55,839 nucleotides of DNA from Pseudonocardia sp. SCN 73-27. GTDB lineage: Bacteria > Actinomycetota > Actinomycetes > Mycobacteriales > Pseudonocardiaceae. The notes below the pieces were generated by a model that was given only the letters and a program-made list of their open reading frames with translations, was not told the DNA's origin and ran no database searches. The stretch lies in contig MEGH01000011.1 of the NCBI GenBank assembly GCA_001725415.1, positions 123,871-179,709 on the forward strand, in the 5' to 3' direction. A program made the position numbers and the translations under genes. This document shows, in pieces, positions 1 to 8,241 of the stretch. Position 1 is the first letter of the stretch. Every line of letters starts with the position of its first letter.

Positions 1-1384
1 CCGCGGCGGGGGCCGCCGGCGCCGGATGCTCGACGACCGCTGCCGGCTCGTCGACCGGCGCCGCGGGGACGGGAGGTTCGGCAGGTGCCGCGGGAGGTTC
101 TACCGGTGCTGCGGGGGCAATGGCGGCGGAGGCGTCGCCACGGCGCTGCGAGGGCCGTTCGAACTTCTTCGCCGCGGCGGCCGCCGCGGCCTCGGAGGAC
201 GCACCCGGCTCGGGCGGCCCCTCGATCGACGCCCGACGCTCCAGCCGCTCGAGACGTTCGAGCAGCGCCGCGTCGGAGGTCGTGGCCGCGGGCAGCAGCA
301 TCCGGGCGCAGAGCAGCTCCAGCAGCAGCCGGGGTGCCGTCGCGCCGCGCATCTCGGTGAGCCCGGTGTGGACGATGTCGCCGTAGCGGGCCAGCGTCGC
401 CGCGCCGAGCTTGCCGGACTGCTCGACCATGCGGTCGATCTCGTCGGCCGACGCCTCGACAAGCCCCTGGCCGGCCGCAGCGGGTACCGCCTGCAGGAGC
501 GTGAGGTCGCGCAGGCGCTGCAGCAGATCGGCGGCGAAGCGGCGCGGGTCGTGCCCGGCCTCGACGAGCCGGTCGACCGCCTCGTACACCGCCGCCGAGT
601 CGGCCGCCGCGAGCCCGTCGACGACGTCGTCGACCAGGGCGACGTCGGTGACCCCCAGCAGGGCGACGGCCCGCTCGTAGGTGACTCCCGCCTCGCCCGC
701 GCCGGCGAGCAGCTGGTCGAGCACCGACAGCGTGTCGCGCGCCGAACCCCCGCCCGCGCGGATGACCAGCGGATACACGGCAGGCTCGACGGTGACGCCC
801 TCGTCGGCGCAGATCCGTTCGAGCAGCGCACGCAGCGTGCCGGGCGGGATCAGCCGGAACGGGTAGTGGTGGGTGCGCGACCGGATCGTCGGCAGCACCT
901 TCTCGGGCTCCGTCGTCGCGAAGACGAAGACGAGATGGTCGGGCGGTTCCTCGACGATCTTCAGCAGGGCGTTGAAGCCCTGCGTCGTGACCATGTGCGC
1001 CTCGTCGACGATGAACACGCGGTAGCGCGACTCGGCGGGCGCGTAGAAGGCGCGGTCGCGCAGCTCGCGGGCGTCGTCGACACCACCGTGGGACGCGGCG
1101 TCGAGCTCCACGACGTCGATCGAGCCCGGGCCTTCGGGGGCCAGCGCGATGCACGAGGGGCAGACGCCGCACGGGTCGGGCGTCGGGCCCAGCTCGCAGT
1201 TGAGCGACCGCGCGAGGATGCGTGCCGACGACGTCTTCCCGCAGCCCCGGGGCCCGGAGAACAGGTAGGCGTGGTTGACCCGGCCGGCCGTCAGAGCGAC
1301 GCCGAGAGGCTCGGTGACGTGCTCCTGGCCGACCACCTCGGCGAACTTGGCCGGGCGGTACTTCCGGTACAGAGCCAGCGCCAC
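1..1384 (-). CDS. dnaX: DNA polymerase III subunit gamma/tau (3' end beyond window)
   Basis: Clamp-loader subunit that opens the beta clamp on primed DNA. The N-terminus reads VALALYRKYRPAKF, the typical DnaX opening. It is followed by a Walker A motif (GPRGCGKTSS), a four-cysteine zinc module (CELGPTPDPCGVCPSC), Walker B (VDEAHM) and the sensor-1 region. Towards the window edge the frame turns into a Pro/Ala/Glu-rich linker, as in the tau region. The GTG at 1384 is chosen because it lies a few residues before the conserved LYRKYRP. The gene is incomplete: its C-terminus lies to the left of base 1. The SRP RNA gene lies directly upstream on the same strand, a common actinobacterial arrangement. 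Confidence 0.95.
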   Translation of the reverse strand, partial: MALALYRKYRPAKFAEVVGQEHVTEPLGVALTAGRVNHAYLFSGPRGCGKTSSARILARSLNCELGPTPDPCGVCPSCIALAPEGPGSIDVVELDAASHGGVDDARELRDRAFYAPAESRYRVFIVDEAHMVTTQGFNALLKIVEEPPDHLVFVFATTEPEKVLPTIRSRTHHYPFRLIPPGTLRALLERICADEGVTVEPAVYPLVIRAGGGSARDTLSVLDQLLAGAGEAGVTYERAVALLGVTDVALVDDVVDGLAAADSAAVYEAVDRLVEAGHDPRRFAADLLQRLRDLTLLQAVPAAAGQGLVEASADEIDRMVEQSGKLGAATLARYGDIVHTGLTEMRGATAPRLLLELLCARMLLPAATTSDAALLERLERLERRASIEGPPEPGASSEAAAAAAAKKFERPSQRRGDASAAIAPAAPVEPPAAPAEPPVPAAPVDEPAAVVEHPAPAAPAA

Positions 1385-1455
1385 GCCCGCGAGGCTACCC
1401 ACCACGACCGACAACGCGGGAGCCCGGGCGTCCGGAGCGACATCCGGACGAAAAG

Positions 1456-1543
1456 GGGACTCCGCGCACCCGGCAGAGCCCGTTGACCCTTGCTGCCTTC
1501 CGGCCCTGGGGGAGTTCACAGGATGCGCGCCGCGCGGAGTCCG
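1456..1543 (-). ncRNA. ffs: Signal recognition particle RNA, small bacterial type
   Basis: Read on the minus strand, the segment carries the SRP-RNA apical signature GCCGGAAGGCAGCAAGGGT. It is closed by a perfect 11-bp terminal stem (1457-1467 with 1532-1542). The stem is followed by a CCCCTTTTCG run that can terminate transcription. A TACACT -10 box on the minus strand (1550-1555) lies about 7 bases before the 5' end. The RNA would pair with Ffh to target membrane proteins. The exact ends are inferred from the stem. Confidence 0.93.
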
Positions 1544-1618
1544 TGGACGAGTGTAGCCCCTCCCGCGACAGCGGTCCCGCCGCGGGGCGGGCCGAACGTG
1601 GTCGCTATGCTCGTCGAC

Positions 1619-1706
1619 GGAGGATTCGCCTAGTGGCCTAGGGCGCACGCTTGGAAAGCGTGTTGGGAGCAATCCCTCAGGGGTTCGAATCCCCTATCCT
1701 CCGCCA
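1619..1706 (+). tRNA. tRNA-Ser(GGA), CCA encoded
   Basis: It has a 7-bp acceptor stem (GGAGGAT / ATCCTCC), a long variable arm typical of serine tRNA, the T-loop GGTTCGAATCC and the anticodon loop CTTGGAAAG with GGA as anticodon. The discriminator G is followed by a genomically encoded CCA. A TATGCT -10 box lies at 1606-1611. A hairpin terminator follows the gene. Confidence 0.96.
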
Positions 1707-1720
1707 CCGATACCCGCGAC

Positions 1721-1753
1721 GCCGGGCCGCCCCATGTGGGAGGCCCGGCTTTC
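1721..1753 (+). terminator. Intrinsic terminator after tRNA-Ser(GGA)
   Basis: Arms GCCGGGCC (1721-1728) and GGCCCGGC (1742-1749) form a perfect 8-bp stem with a CTTTCGTCG tail. It lies directly downstream of the tRNA. Confidence 0.75.
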
Positions 1754-1843
1754 GTCGTTCCTGCCTCGAATATCGCTGGCGGCCCGGCGACGGCCGCCGC
1801 TAGCCTTCCGGCAACCGTGCAGGCGATCGAGGAGGTGGGACCC

Positions 1844-1894
1844 GTGAACGATTCGACGTGGGTGCTCCCCTCCGGGGTCACGGTCGGGCGGTAG
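1844..1894 (+). CDS. Possible 16-residue leader peptide
   Basis: A short frame starting with GTG and ending TAG sits behind a strong GAGGAGGTGGG Shine-Dalgarno sequence. It encodes VNDSTWVLPSGVTVGR and lies in the leader of the alpha/beta hydrolase gene, 43 bases upstream of that start and out of frame with it. The ribosome binding site is better than that of the gene it precedes, which is why it is listed. No repeated regulatory codon is visible, and it could be a chance ORF. Confidence 0.3.
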   Translation: MNDSTWVLPSGVTVGR

Positions 1895-1937
1895 GTCGTC
1901 CGGGAGCGCCGCCGACGCACTCCCGAAAGGCACGACC

Positions 1938-2669
1938 ATGGACTTCACATCCGACCAGCATCTCGACGACGGCGTCCTCGAACGCCGGTTCGACCTCGAC
2001 GGCATCCCCGGCATCCTGTGGACGCCGGAGCACACGCCCACGCCGGCGCCGTTGATCCTGCTCGGCCATCCCGGCGGCCTGGACCGCATGTACCCGCGGC
2101 TGGTGGGCCGGGCCCTGCATTCCGCGGCGGACGGTTACGCCGCGGCGACGATCGAGCTCCCGGGCGCCGGCGAGCGGCCGCGGACGGAGGCCGTCGAGCA
2201 GGCCCGCGCCGATCTGCAGCGCGCGATCCGGGCCGGTGAACCGGTGCCGGGCGAGGTCGTCGACAGACTCGTCCTCCCCCTCGTCGAGGTGGCGGTGCCG
2301 GAGTGGCGGGCCGCGCTCGACGCGCTCCTCGCGCTCCCCGGGATCGGGGGCCCGGTCGGGTTCTCGGGCGGGATCGTCTCCATCGCGGTCCGGCTCGCGC
2401 TGGTGGAGCCGCGTATCGCGGCGGCGCTGCTGTTCGCCGGGAGCTTCGTGCCGGACGCGATCCTCGACGACGCCCGGCGTGTCACGGTCCCGCTGCTGAT
2501 GCTTCTGCAGTGGGACGACGAGGGCAACGACCGGCAGATGGCGCTGGACCTGTTCGACGCCCTCGGCTCGAAGGAGAAGACGTTGCACGCCAACACGGGC
2601 GGGCATACCGGCGTCCCCGGGTTCGAAGGTGACGACGCCGGCCGGTTCTTCAGGCGCCACCTGCGCTGA
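1938..2669 (+). CDS. Alpha/beta hydrolase (dienelactone-hydrolase-like)
   Basis: A 243-residue cytoplasmic hydrolase. A nucleophile elbow GFSGG puts Ser at residue 143. An Asp pair at 193-194 (QWDDE) and His 223 (GGHTG) complete a plausible catalytic triad, and HPGG near residue 44 can form the oxyanion hole. The order and spacing fit the compact dienelactone hydrolase/acyl-ester hydrolase type. The ATG at 1938 is preceded by GAAAGG. The gene is monocistronic between the tRNA terminator and a convergent gene 17 bases away. The substrate cannot be told from the sequence. Confidence 0.8.
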   Translation: MDFTSDQHLDDGVLERRFDLDGIPGILWTPEHTPTPAPLILLGHPGGLDRMYPRLVGRALHSAADGYAAATIELPGAGERPRTEAVEQARADLQRAIRAGEPVPGEVVDRLVLPLVEVAVPEWRAALDALLALPGIGGPVGFSGGIVSIAVRLALVEPRIAAALLFAGSFVPDAILDDARRVTVPLLMLLQWDDEGNDRQMALDLFDALGSKEKTLHANTGGHTGVPGFEGDDAGRFFRRHLR

Positions 2670-2686
2670 ACCGGGCCGCGATCGCG

Positions 2687-3049
2687 TCAGACACCGGCGG
2701 GCAGCCACCGCAGCGCGGCCTCGACGCTGTCGCCACCGCTGGTGTTGAACGCGATCGCGGCGCCGGGCGCCTCCCGGCGGACGAGGTTCACGGTCTGCTC
2801 GAACAGCTCCAGCAGCTGCTCGGGCTTGCGCAACCCACCGCCCAGGACGACGACGTCCCAGGCCTGCTCGCGCAACGCCGTCGTGACCAGGACGAGCGCG
2901 GTCGTGTCGAGCGGGACCAGCGTCATGGACGCGTCCAGCCCGTACTCGGCGAACCGGGCGAGCTCGGCGTCGAGGGCGCGCCGCACGTCGTCGGCGGGGA
3001 GGCCGGGGACCGCGTGCGGGTCGATGCCGATCACGAGCACACTGGCCAT
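2687..3049 (-). CDS. Conserved-looking hypothetical protein, Rossmann-like
   Basis: A 120-residue protein (MASVLVIGIDPHAV start) with alternating hydrophobic strands and helices. It has a GGGLRKPEQLLELFEQTV stretch in the middle and a FNTSGGDSVEAALRWL C-terminus. No catalytic motif is recognised. The ATG at 3049 is preceded by TACCGT exactly six bases upstream (3056-3061), so the message is probably leaderless. A longer frame upstream runs into the neighbouring methyltransferase gene and is rejected. The function is unknown. Confidence 0.75.
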   Translation of the reverse strand: MASVLVIGIDPHAVPGLPADDVRRALDAELARFAEYGLDASMTLVPLDTTALVLVTTALREQAWDVVVLGGGLRKPEQLLELFEQTVNLVRREAPGAAIAFNTSGGDSVEAALRWLPAGV

Positions 3050-3087
3050 CCCGCGACGGTACCTGCGCGCACGAGATCCCACCGGGG

Positions 3088-4155
3088 TCAGCGCAGGCGT
3101 TCGCGCACGCTCCACAGCCCGCCCAGCACCCGGCGGCTCGCCCGCACGGCGACGCGCCGCATGGGGCCGGCCATCCCGACCCACTGCGCGAGCGTCCGCA
3201 CCCGGAACCGGAGCCCGGCGGCGCGGACCTTGCGGTAGGCCTGCAGCCCGTAGCCCATGGATCCGATGTGGACGAACCCGGCGCGCAGCACGTCGTAGGC
3301 GGCGCGCTTCTCGTCGTCCTGCAGGTGCCAGACGGTCTCGGGCGTGGCGGCCCTGACGTCGACGTTGGCGACCAGCACGCCGTCGCGTCCCAGCGCGGTG
3401 TGCAGCGTGCGGGCGGTCTCGTGCACGTCGGGGACGTGGGCGAGGGTGTCGATCGCGGTGATCGCGTCGTAGGCGCCGGCGGGCAGCTCGCCGTCGAGCA
3501 GGTCGACCGTCGTCGCGACCTGGCCGCGGCGTTCGAGGCGGAAGCGGGCGAAGTCGAGCAGTGTCGACGACAGGTCGGCCATCGTCGACGTCCAGCCCGT
3601 CTCGAGGAAGACCTGGCTGGTGACGCCGACGCCGGAGCCGAAGTCGAGGTGGCGGCGCCCAGGTGCCCACTGCTGCAGGAACCGCAGGGCGACGACGTTG
3701 GACGGGTCGGCGTGGCCCTCGGACTGCAGGTAGGCCCACCACATCAGGTCGTAGGCCCAGGAGTTCTGGGTCCGGTAGAACTCGACGCGGCCGGCGTCGC
3801 CGGCGTCACCGTTCGCGTCGGCCCACTCCTGGACGCTGATCTCCTCCCAGTGCAGCGCGCGGCGGCGCGCCTCCTCGGGGGTGACGTCGTACCAGGTGGC
3901 GAGGTCGTCGAGGATCGACTCGCGGACGTCGGCGTCACCGATCGTGAGGCAGCGCCGGAACGCGGCCATCTCCGGGCTCGCGAACGCCTCGCGGTGCCAG
4001 GTGCTGCGCGTCGCGATGTCGACGGGCGGCACGTCGAGCGGGTCGATGTGGACGCCGGACTCGCCGGGCGGGTCGGGCTCGTGGACGGCGGCCCAGATCC
4101 TGTGCTTGAGGGCCTTCAGGAGCGGGTGGGAGCGCGTGGTGGGCGAGGTGAGCAC
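3088..4155 (-). CDS. Class I SAM-dependent methyltransferase
   Basis: A 355-residue protein. The C-terminal half has the SAM-binding motif HLDFGSGVG at about residues 169-177, an acidic motif II after the second strand (MADLSS) and AYDAITAIDTLAHVPD as motif IV. The N-terminal 160 residues are a helical domain with several Trp/Tyr residues and no recognised family. Its target is unknown; a small molecule or lipid is likelier than nucleic acid because no RNA/DNA-binding module is seen. The GTG at 4155 is preceded by GAGAGG. Confidence 0.8.
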   Translation of the reverse strand: MLTSPTTRSHPLLKALKHRIWAAVHEPDPPGESGVHIDPLDVPPVDIATRSTWHREAFASPEMAAFRRCLTIGDADVRESILDDLATWYDVTPEEARRRALHWEEISVQEWADANGDAGDAGRVEFYRTQNSWAYDLMWWAYLQSEGHADPSNVVALRFLQQWAPGRRHLDFGSGVGVTSQVFLETGWTSTMADLSSTLLDFARFRLERRGQVATTVDLLDGELPAGAYDAITAIDTLAHVPDVHETARTLHTALGRDGVLVANVDVRAATPETVWHLQDDEKRAAYDVLRAGFVHIGSMGYGLQAYRKVRAAGLRFRVRTLAQWVGMAGPMRRVAVRASRRVLGGLWSVRERLR

Positions 4156-4219
4156 GGGGTTGTGGCCTCTCGGGGAGACGCGGCGCAGGAGACCTGGCGC
4201 GACGGTGTGCGTCGCGACG

Positions 4220-4828
4220 TCAGGCCGGGAGCGGGAGTGGCCGCGTGGCAGGGAACGGGGACGGGACAGGCACGGGGCGCGGGGGCCCTCTGCTCGTGAC
4301 GCGTCCGGGGCGACTCGCGACGGCCAGGGTCCGGCGGAACGCCGTGCGGGCGGGGCCCGACGGGGTCGACGGCGCGGGCACGCCGGCGAGGAGCCCGAGG
4401 ATGCGGTCGGTGCTGCCGAGTCCGACGGACCAGAGCTGCTGGTAGACGGCGCCGACCAGCGCGTTGACCCCGAGCGCGATCCCGAGCAGGGCGAGCCGTG
4501 GGGCGGCGTGCCCGCTGCCGATGTGCGTCACGAACTCGGCGCCGACGAACGCGAGGGGCGCGGCGAGCGATGCGCCGGCGAGCGATGCACCGCGGGTCCG
4601 GGCGCCTGCGCCGGGCCGGCCCGCGAGGGCGGCGGCGACGAACGCGACGAGGGTGAGCGCCGCGGCGCCGAGCGCCAGCCGGGCGACGAACGTGCCGGGC
4701 GGGACGGCGCCGTCGGTATCGGCGTGGGCGATGGCGAGGTGGGTCACCGTGTGGGTGAACGACCAGACGACGAGCGCGAGAAGGACCCCGGCGGCACGCA
4801 CCGCGAGGGTGGCCGTCCTGGCAGTCAT
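4220..4828 (-). CDS. Integral membrane protein, unknown family
   Basis: A 202-residue protein with four predicted membrane spans (about 10-28, 48-68, 82-100 and 113-135). The C-terminal tail is Pro/Arg-rich, basic and of low complexity. Histidines occur in the first loop (FTHTVTHLAIAH) and in EFVTHIGSGHA between the third and fourth spans. The ATG at 4828 has a GGAGG ribosome binding site seven bases away. The function is not recognised. Confidence 0.7.
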   Translation of the reverse strand: MTARTATLAVRAAGVLLALVVWSFTHTVTHLAIAHADTDGAVPPGTFVARLALGAAALTLVAFVAAALAGRPGAGARTRGASLAGASLAAPLAFVGAEFVTHIGSGHAAPRLALLGIALGVNALVGAVYQQLWSVGLGSTDRILGLLAGVPAPSTPSGPARTAFRRTLAVASRPGRVTSRGPPRPVPVPSPFPATRPLPLPA

Positions 4829-4934
4829 CGCGGCCTCCTCACGTCGTCCGCCGCCTCGAACGCGAGGCTACGGATTCCGCCTGTGCCGCAGGCCAACGGA
4901 CGGTTAGAACTCCCTCAGCGGACGGTTTGACCCG

Positions 4935-6320
4935 TCACCCCACGGCGCGGCACGCGGGCTCGCACCCGGTGTCGTCGGCGGAGCGCACCGGGACAACCAC
5001 TGACGGTGACTCGGCGACCTGCCGGCGTGGCAGCCGGATCCGGGCGACGAGCTGAACGCTGAATGCGAGGGCGAGGCAGACGACGATCACGGTCGCCATC
5101 GGAGGCACCCCGAACGCGGGCGGCACGGTGCCGACGAGCGGAGCGCTGAACGCGGAGAACCCGAACTGGGCGACGCCGAGCACCGCCGACGCCCGCCCGG
5201 CGGCGTGCCGCTCGACCGACATCCCGACGGCGATCGCGTTGGGCATCACGAAGCCCCAGCAACTGACGAACGCGAACAGCGCGGGCAGCACCGCGGGCAG
5301 GGGCGCGTCGAACTTGAGCAGGATCGCGAAGACGACGGTGAAGGTCAGCATCACGGGGACGGCGGTCGACAGCAGGCGCTGCGCGGTGAACCGTCGCAGC
5401 AGCAGTCGGTTGACGTTGTTGGCCAGGATCATGCCGACGGCGTCGACGGCGAACACGATGCTGTAGCCCGCGGGGCTGAGGCCACGTTCGTTCTGCAGGA
5501 AGAACGAGAGGCCGGCGAGGTGCGCGATCATCGCGGCGCCGACGAAGCCCAGCACCAGCGCGCTGACGACGACGTGCCTGCGCCGCAGCAGGCTCCACAG
5601 CGTGAGCGCGGGTCCGTGGAGGGTGGCGCGTCGTTCGCGTTCGGCGCGTGTGGGCGGGGTGCGCCCGCCGATGCGGTCGGGATGGGTCTCGGGCAGGACG
5701 AACACGACGAGCCCGAGTCCGACGACGCCGAGCAGCAGGGTCAACCCGAAGATGTATCGCCAGGTCAGACCCGCTTCGAGCAGGCCTGCCCCGAAGATCG
5801 GGCCGAGCATCGGGGCGAGCGCGGTGGCTGCGGTGAGCAGGGAGTAGAAGCGGGCGAGCTGCGGGCCGGAGTGCACGTCGCGGGCGACCGCCCTGGCGAC
5901 GGCGATCCCGGCGGCGGCCGAGAGGCCCTGCAGGAACCGGGCGCCGATCAGCACCTCGATCGACCATGCGAACGAGCACAGCACCGAGGCGGCCACGTAT
6001 CCGGCGAGCCCGACGGCGAGCGGTCGGCGGCGGCCGAACCGGTCGGACAGCGGCCCGACGATCAGCTGCCCGATCGACAGGCCGATCAACGTCGTCGCGA
6101 GCGTGGCCTGGACCAGACCGTCGGACGTACCGAACTCCGCCTGGATCGCCGGGAAGGCCGGGCTGTAGGCGTCCATCGCGAACGGTCCGAGCCAGGTGAA
6201 CATGACGGCCGCGGGCAGGATGCGGCGCAGCTGGCGGTGCGAGAGCAGGGCGGCGCCGGAACGCTCGGGGTCGTGCTCGGAGTGGACGGGTGCCGTGGGG
6301 CGCTCGGAATGCGTGGTCAC
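4935..6320 (-). CDS. MFS multidrug exporter, Bcr/CflA type
   Basis: A 461-residue protein with 12 predicted membrane segments. The N-terminal span has the Bcr/CflA-type motif DAYSPAFPAIQAEF, and the first cytoplasmic loop has the MFS motif A (GPLSDRFGRRRPL). The family exports drugs, sulfonamides or small metabolites by proton antiport. The GTG at 6320 begins a hydrophilic N-terminus. The AT-rich patch at 6353-6385 (AAATAATCT and TTGCTT on the minus strand) is the probable promoter. A similar gene can excrete amino acids, so the substrate is open. Confidence 0.87.
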   Translation of the reverse strand: MTTHSERPTAPVHSEHDPERSGAALLSHRQLRRILPAAVMFTWLGPFAMDAYSPAFPAIQAEFGTSDGLVQATLATTLIGLSIGQLIVGPLSDRFGRRRPLAVGLAGYVAASVLCSFAWSIEVLIGARFLQGLSAAAGIAVARAVARDVHSGPQLARFYSLLTAATALAPMLGPIFGAGLLEAGLTWRYIFGLTLLLGVVGLGLVVFVLPETHPDRIGGRTPPTRAERERRATLHGPALTLWSLLRRRHVVVSALVLGFVGAAMIAHLAGLSFFLQNERGLSPAGYSIVFAVDAVGMILANNVNRLLLRRFTAQRLLSTAVPVMLTFTVVFAILLKFDAPLPAVLPALFAFVSCWGFVMPNAIAVGMSVERHAAGRASAVLGVAQFGFSAFSAPLVGTVPPAFGVPPMATVIVVCLALAFSVQLVARIRLPRRQVAESPSVVVPVRSADDTGCEPACRAVG

Positions 6321-6460
6321 GTCACCGTCCGTCCCCGCCCGGACGACCGGGCAAGATTATTTAGTACACCGCAAGCAATGACCTTGCCACAGTCGTCCGT
6401 TTCGGACCACGCGGGCAGACGGGATCTGGATCACACGCCAGAGGCTTGCAGAGACGGACG

Positions 6461-7090
6461 TCAGGCGCTGGCGAGCAGGCGCAGCCGCGGACGCGACGAC
6501 ACCGGAACGGCGCCGTCGGGCAGCTCGACGACCTCGCTCACCTCGCCGAACCCGCACGCGCGCAACAACGACGCCACCGCCGACGACGCGCGACCGTCGG
6601 TGTCGAGCACCGCCGTCGGGACGTCGGGACGCAGCTCGGCGAGACGGCCCAGCACGTCGGACACCGGGATCCGGACCGCGCCGTCGACCGCGCGACCGTC
6701 CGACCGGACGTCGACGACCTGCCGCGCACCGGCCCGCTCGACCGCGCCGAACCGACGCGACGCCGCACCGGCTCCGGGATCGGCCAGGTGTCCGACGACC
6801 GGCGCGTGGCCCTCGACCAGCTCTGCCGCACGGGCGGCGACCTGGGCCGGACCGGCGAGCACGACGTCGACACCCGACGGGAGCAGCGCCTCGCACAGCT
6901 CGGAGAAGCGGACGGCGTCGTCGGCGGCGATGTTCACCGAGCCCGACAGGTGGCCTGCGGCGAACGCGGCAGGCTCACGGACGTCGAGCACGAACGCGCC
7001 GACGCCCTGCGCACGGACCGCGTCGATGAGCGTCATCGGAGGCAGGCCCGCCACCGTGGACCGGACGAGGCTGAGCGTGCGCTGCACCAT
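6461..7090 (-). CDS. Tandem rhodanese-fold protein lacking catalytic cysteines
   Basis: A 209-residue protein with two rhodanese-like halves. The first has FVLDVREPAAFAAGHLSGSVNI and the second QVVDVRSDG...GAVRIPVSDV. The loops where active rhodaneses carry the persulfide cysteine read VVLAGPAQ and AVLDTDGRAS, so both lack cysteine. A sulfur-transfer role is therefore unlikely; a binding or regulatory role is more plausible. The ATG at 7090 is chosen for the GGGAGGGGG ribosome binding site. A 36-residue longer version lacks such support. It is divergent from the guanidine exporter unit. Confidence 0.78.
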   Translation of the reverse strand: MVQRTLSLVRSTVAGLPPMTLIDAVRAQGVGAFVLDVREPAAFAAGHLSGSVNIAADDAVRFSELCEALLPSGVDVVLAGPAQVAARAAELVEGHAPVVGHLADPGAGAASRRFGAVERAGARQVVDVRSDGRAVDGAVRIPVSDVLGRLAELRPDVPTAVLDTDGRASSAVASLLRACGFGEVSEVVELPDGAVPVSSRPRLRLLASA

Positions 7091-7202
7091 GACACCCCCT
7101 CCCTGCCGACGGAATGACCGTACATTACCGGCCCTGTTCGTCGCCACGGTCCAGATGGCGGGAGTTGCTACCGTCGAACCGGAGCCGCCCACCGCGGCCA
7201 CC

Positions 7203-7241
7203 CCGGACGAGCGCGTCGTACCCGGAACGACAAGACGGCGC
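7203..7241 (+). promoter_or_regulatory. Guanidine-III (ykkC-III) riboswitch
   Basis: The segment begins CCGGACGAG, continues GCGTCGTACCCGG and ends ACAAGACGGCGC. This matches almost base for base the compact Thermobifida guanidine-III aptamer as I remember it. The CCGG at 7203 can pair with the later CCGG, and GCGTCGT pairs with ACGGCGC including one G-U. The GGGGAGG ribosome binding site of the exporter gene begins four bases after the aptamer, so guanidinium binding probably controls its accessibility. Confidence 0.9.
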
Positions 7242-7257
7242 CCTGGGGAGGCATGTC

Positions 7258-7572
7258 ATGGCGTGGATCGTGCTCATCGTGTCGGGCGTCCTGGAGACCG
7301 TGTGGGCCGCGGCGCTCGCCCGCTCCGAAGGCTTCAGCACGCCGGTCCCGGCCGTAGTGTTCGGCATCGCGCTCGTCCTGAGCATGGCCGGACTCGCCTG
7401 GGCGCTGCGGACGCTGCCCATCGGCACCGCGTACGTCGTCTGGGTCGGCATCGGCGCGGTCGGCACCGCGCTCTACGGGATGGTCGTCCTCGGCGAGGCC
7501 GCCACGACCGTCCGACTGCTGTGCCTCGCCGCGATCGTCGGCGGCGTCGTCGGGCTCAAGCTGGCGAGCTGA
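7258..7572 (+). CDS. sugE: SMR-family guanidinium exporter (SugE/Gdx)
   Basis: A 104-residue protein with four transmembrane helices, the standard small-multidrug-resistance size. It opens MAWIVLIVSGVLETVWAAAL with the essential glutamate of helix 1 (E13). WALRTLPIGTAYVVWVGIGAVGTALYG in helices 2-3 is the SugE/Gdx signature. Members of this branch export guanidinium in exchange for protons. The riboswitch directly upstream independently supports guanidinium as substrate. The ATG at 7258 has GGGGAGG seven bases before it. Confidence 0.93.
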   Translation: MAWIVLIVSGVLETVWAAALARSEGFSTPVPAVVFGIALVLSMAGLAWALRTLPIGTAYVVWVGIGAVGTALYGMVVLGEAATTVRLLCLAAIVGGVVGLKLAS

Positions 7573-7574
7573 CA

Positions 7575-7638
7575 CCCGGCGCGCCGTCCCACTGTGGAAG
7601 CTGTGGAAGCAGCGCCAGAGCCGGCGCGGCGCGCCGGG
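7575..7638 (+). repeat. 11-bp inverted repeat after the exporter gene
   Basis: CCCGGCGCGCC (7575-7585) and GGCGCGCCGGG (7628-7638) are perfect inverted arms 42 bases apart. A CTGTGGAAG direct duplication lies between them. It could act as a terminator for the exporter or be a scar next to the broken gene that follows. Confidence 0.5.
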
Positions 7639-8192
7639 CCCGCCGACCGCGACACGATGCTCGACGTCCTTACGGCCACCTTCGCCGACGACCCCGTCGT
7701 CGCGCACTTCATCCCTGCGACGTGAGCCGACGCGCCCGCCGGCTGCGCGCCCTGTTCCGGATGGACCTCGCGCGCAGCGACAAGGCGGCGGAGCATGGAC
7801 CGTCCCCGGCGGCGCCGCCGTCTGCCTCCCACCCGGCTATGCGCGACCCACCACCTGCGAGAGGCCGCGTCAGATCCCGGACGTGGTGCGCGCCTTCGGT
7901 TCCCGCGACCGCAACGCCGCCAGGATCCAAGAGTTCATGCAGCGTCGGCACCCCACCGAGCCGCACTGGCACCTGCTCTTCATCGGGGCGCGGCCGGAGA
8001 GCCAGGGCCGCGGGGTCGGGACGCGGCTGCCCGCACCTGTGCTCGAGATCTGCGACCGCGAGGGTGTCGGGCGCCTTCCGGGAGGCGAGCGGCCGTCGCC
8101 TCTACGAGCGCCTCGGCTTCGTCGACCTTGGGGCACAACGACTCCCTCCCGACGGCCCGACGATCTACCCGATGTGGCGCGACCCGCGCTGA
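7603..8192 (+). pseudogene. Decayed GNAT acetyltransferase
   Basis: Fragments of one GNAT protein are spread over three frames. The first is MLDVLTATFADDPVVAHFIP, ended by TGA at 7723. The next is RLRALFRMDLARSD in a second frame. A third frame holds the CoA-binding core HWHLLFIGARPESQGRGVGTRL. The C-terminal RRLYERLGFVDLG returns to the second frame. At least one nonsense change and two frameshifts separate them, so no functional protein is expected. The acetyl-CoA loop (Q/RxxGxG/A) is still readable, which argues for recent decay. Confidence 0.85.
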
Positions 8193-8241
8193 ACGTCGCA
8201 ATCGGACGTAACGGGCAGCTGTTCGGGGCCGAAGATCGGAC

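Noticed and set aside
26-1486. Long plus-strand frame of 486 codons opposite dnaX
   Set aside because: Arg/Gly-rich composition, antisense to the clear DnaX motifs. It is a GC-rich shadow frame.
1619-1706. tRNA-Ser as an integration site
   Set aside because: No duplicated tRNA 3' end or integrase gene is found downstream. The neighbouring genes look native.
5205-8192. 995-codon plus-strand frame
   Set aside because: It runs antisense through the MFS and rhodanese genes and out of frame through the exporter gene. Only its end carries real homology (GNAT remnant).
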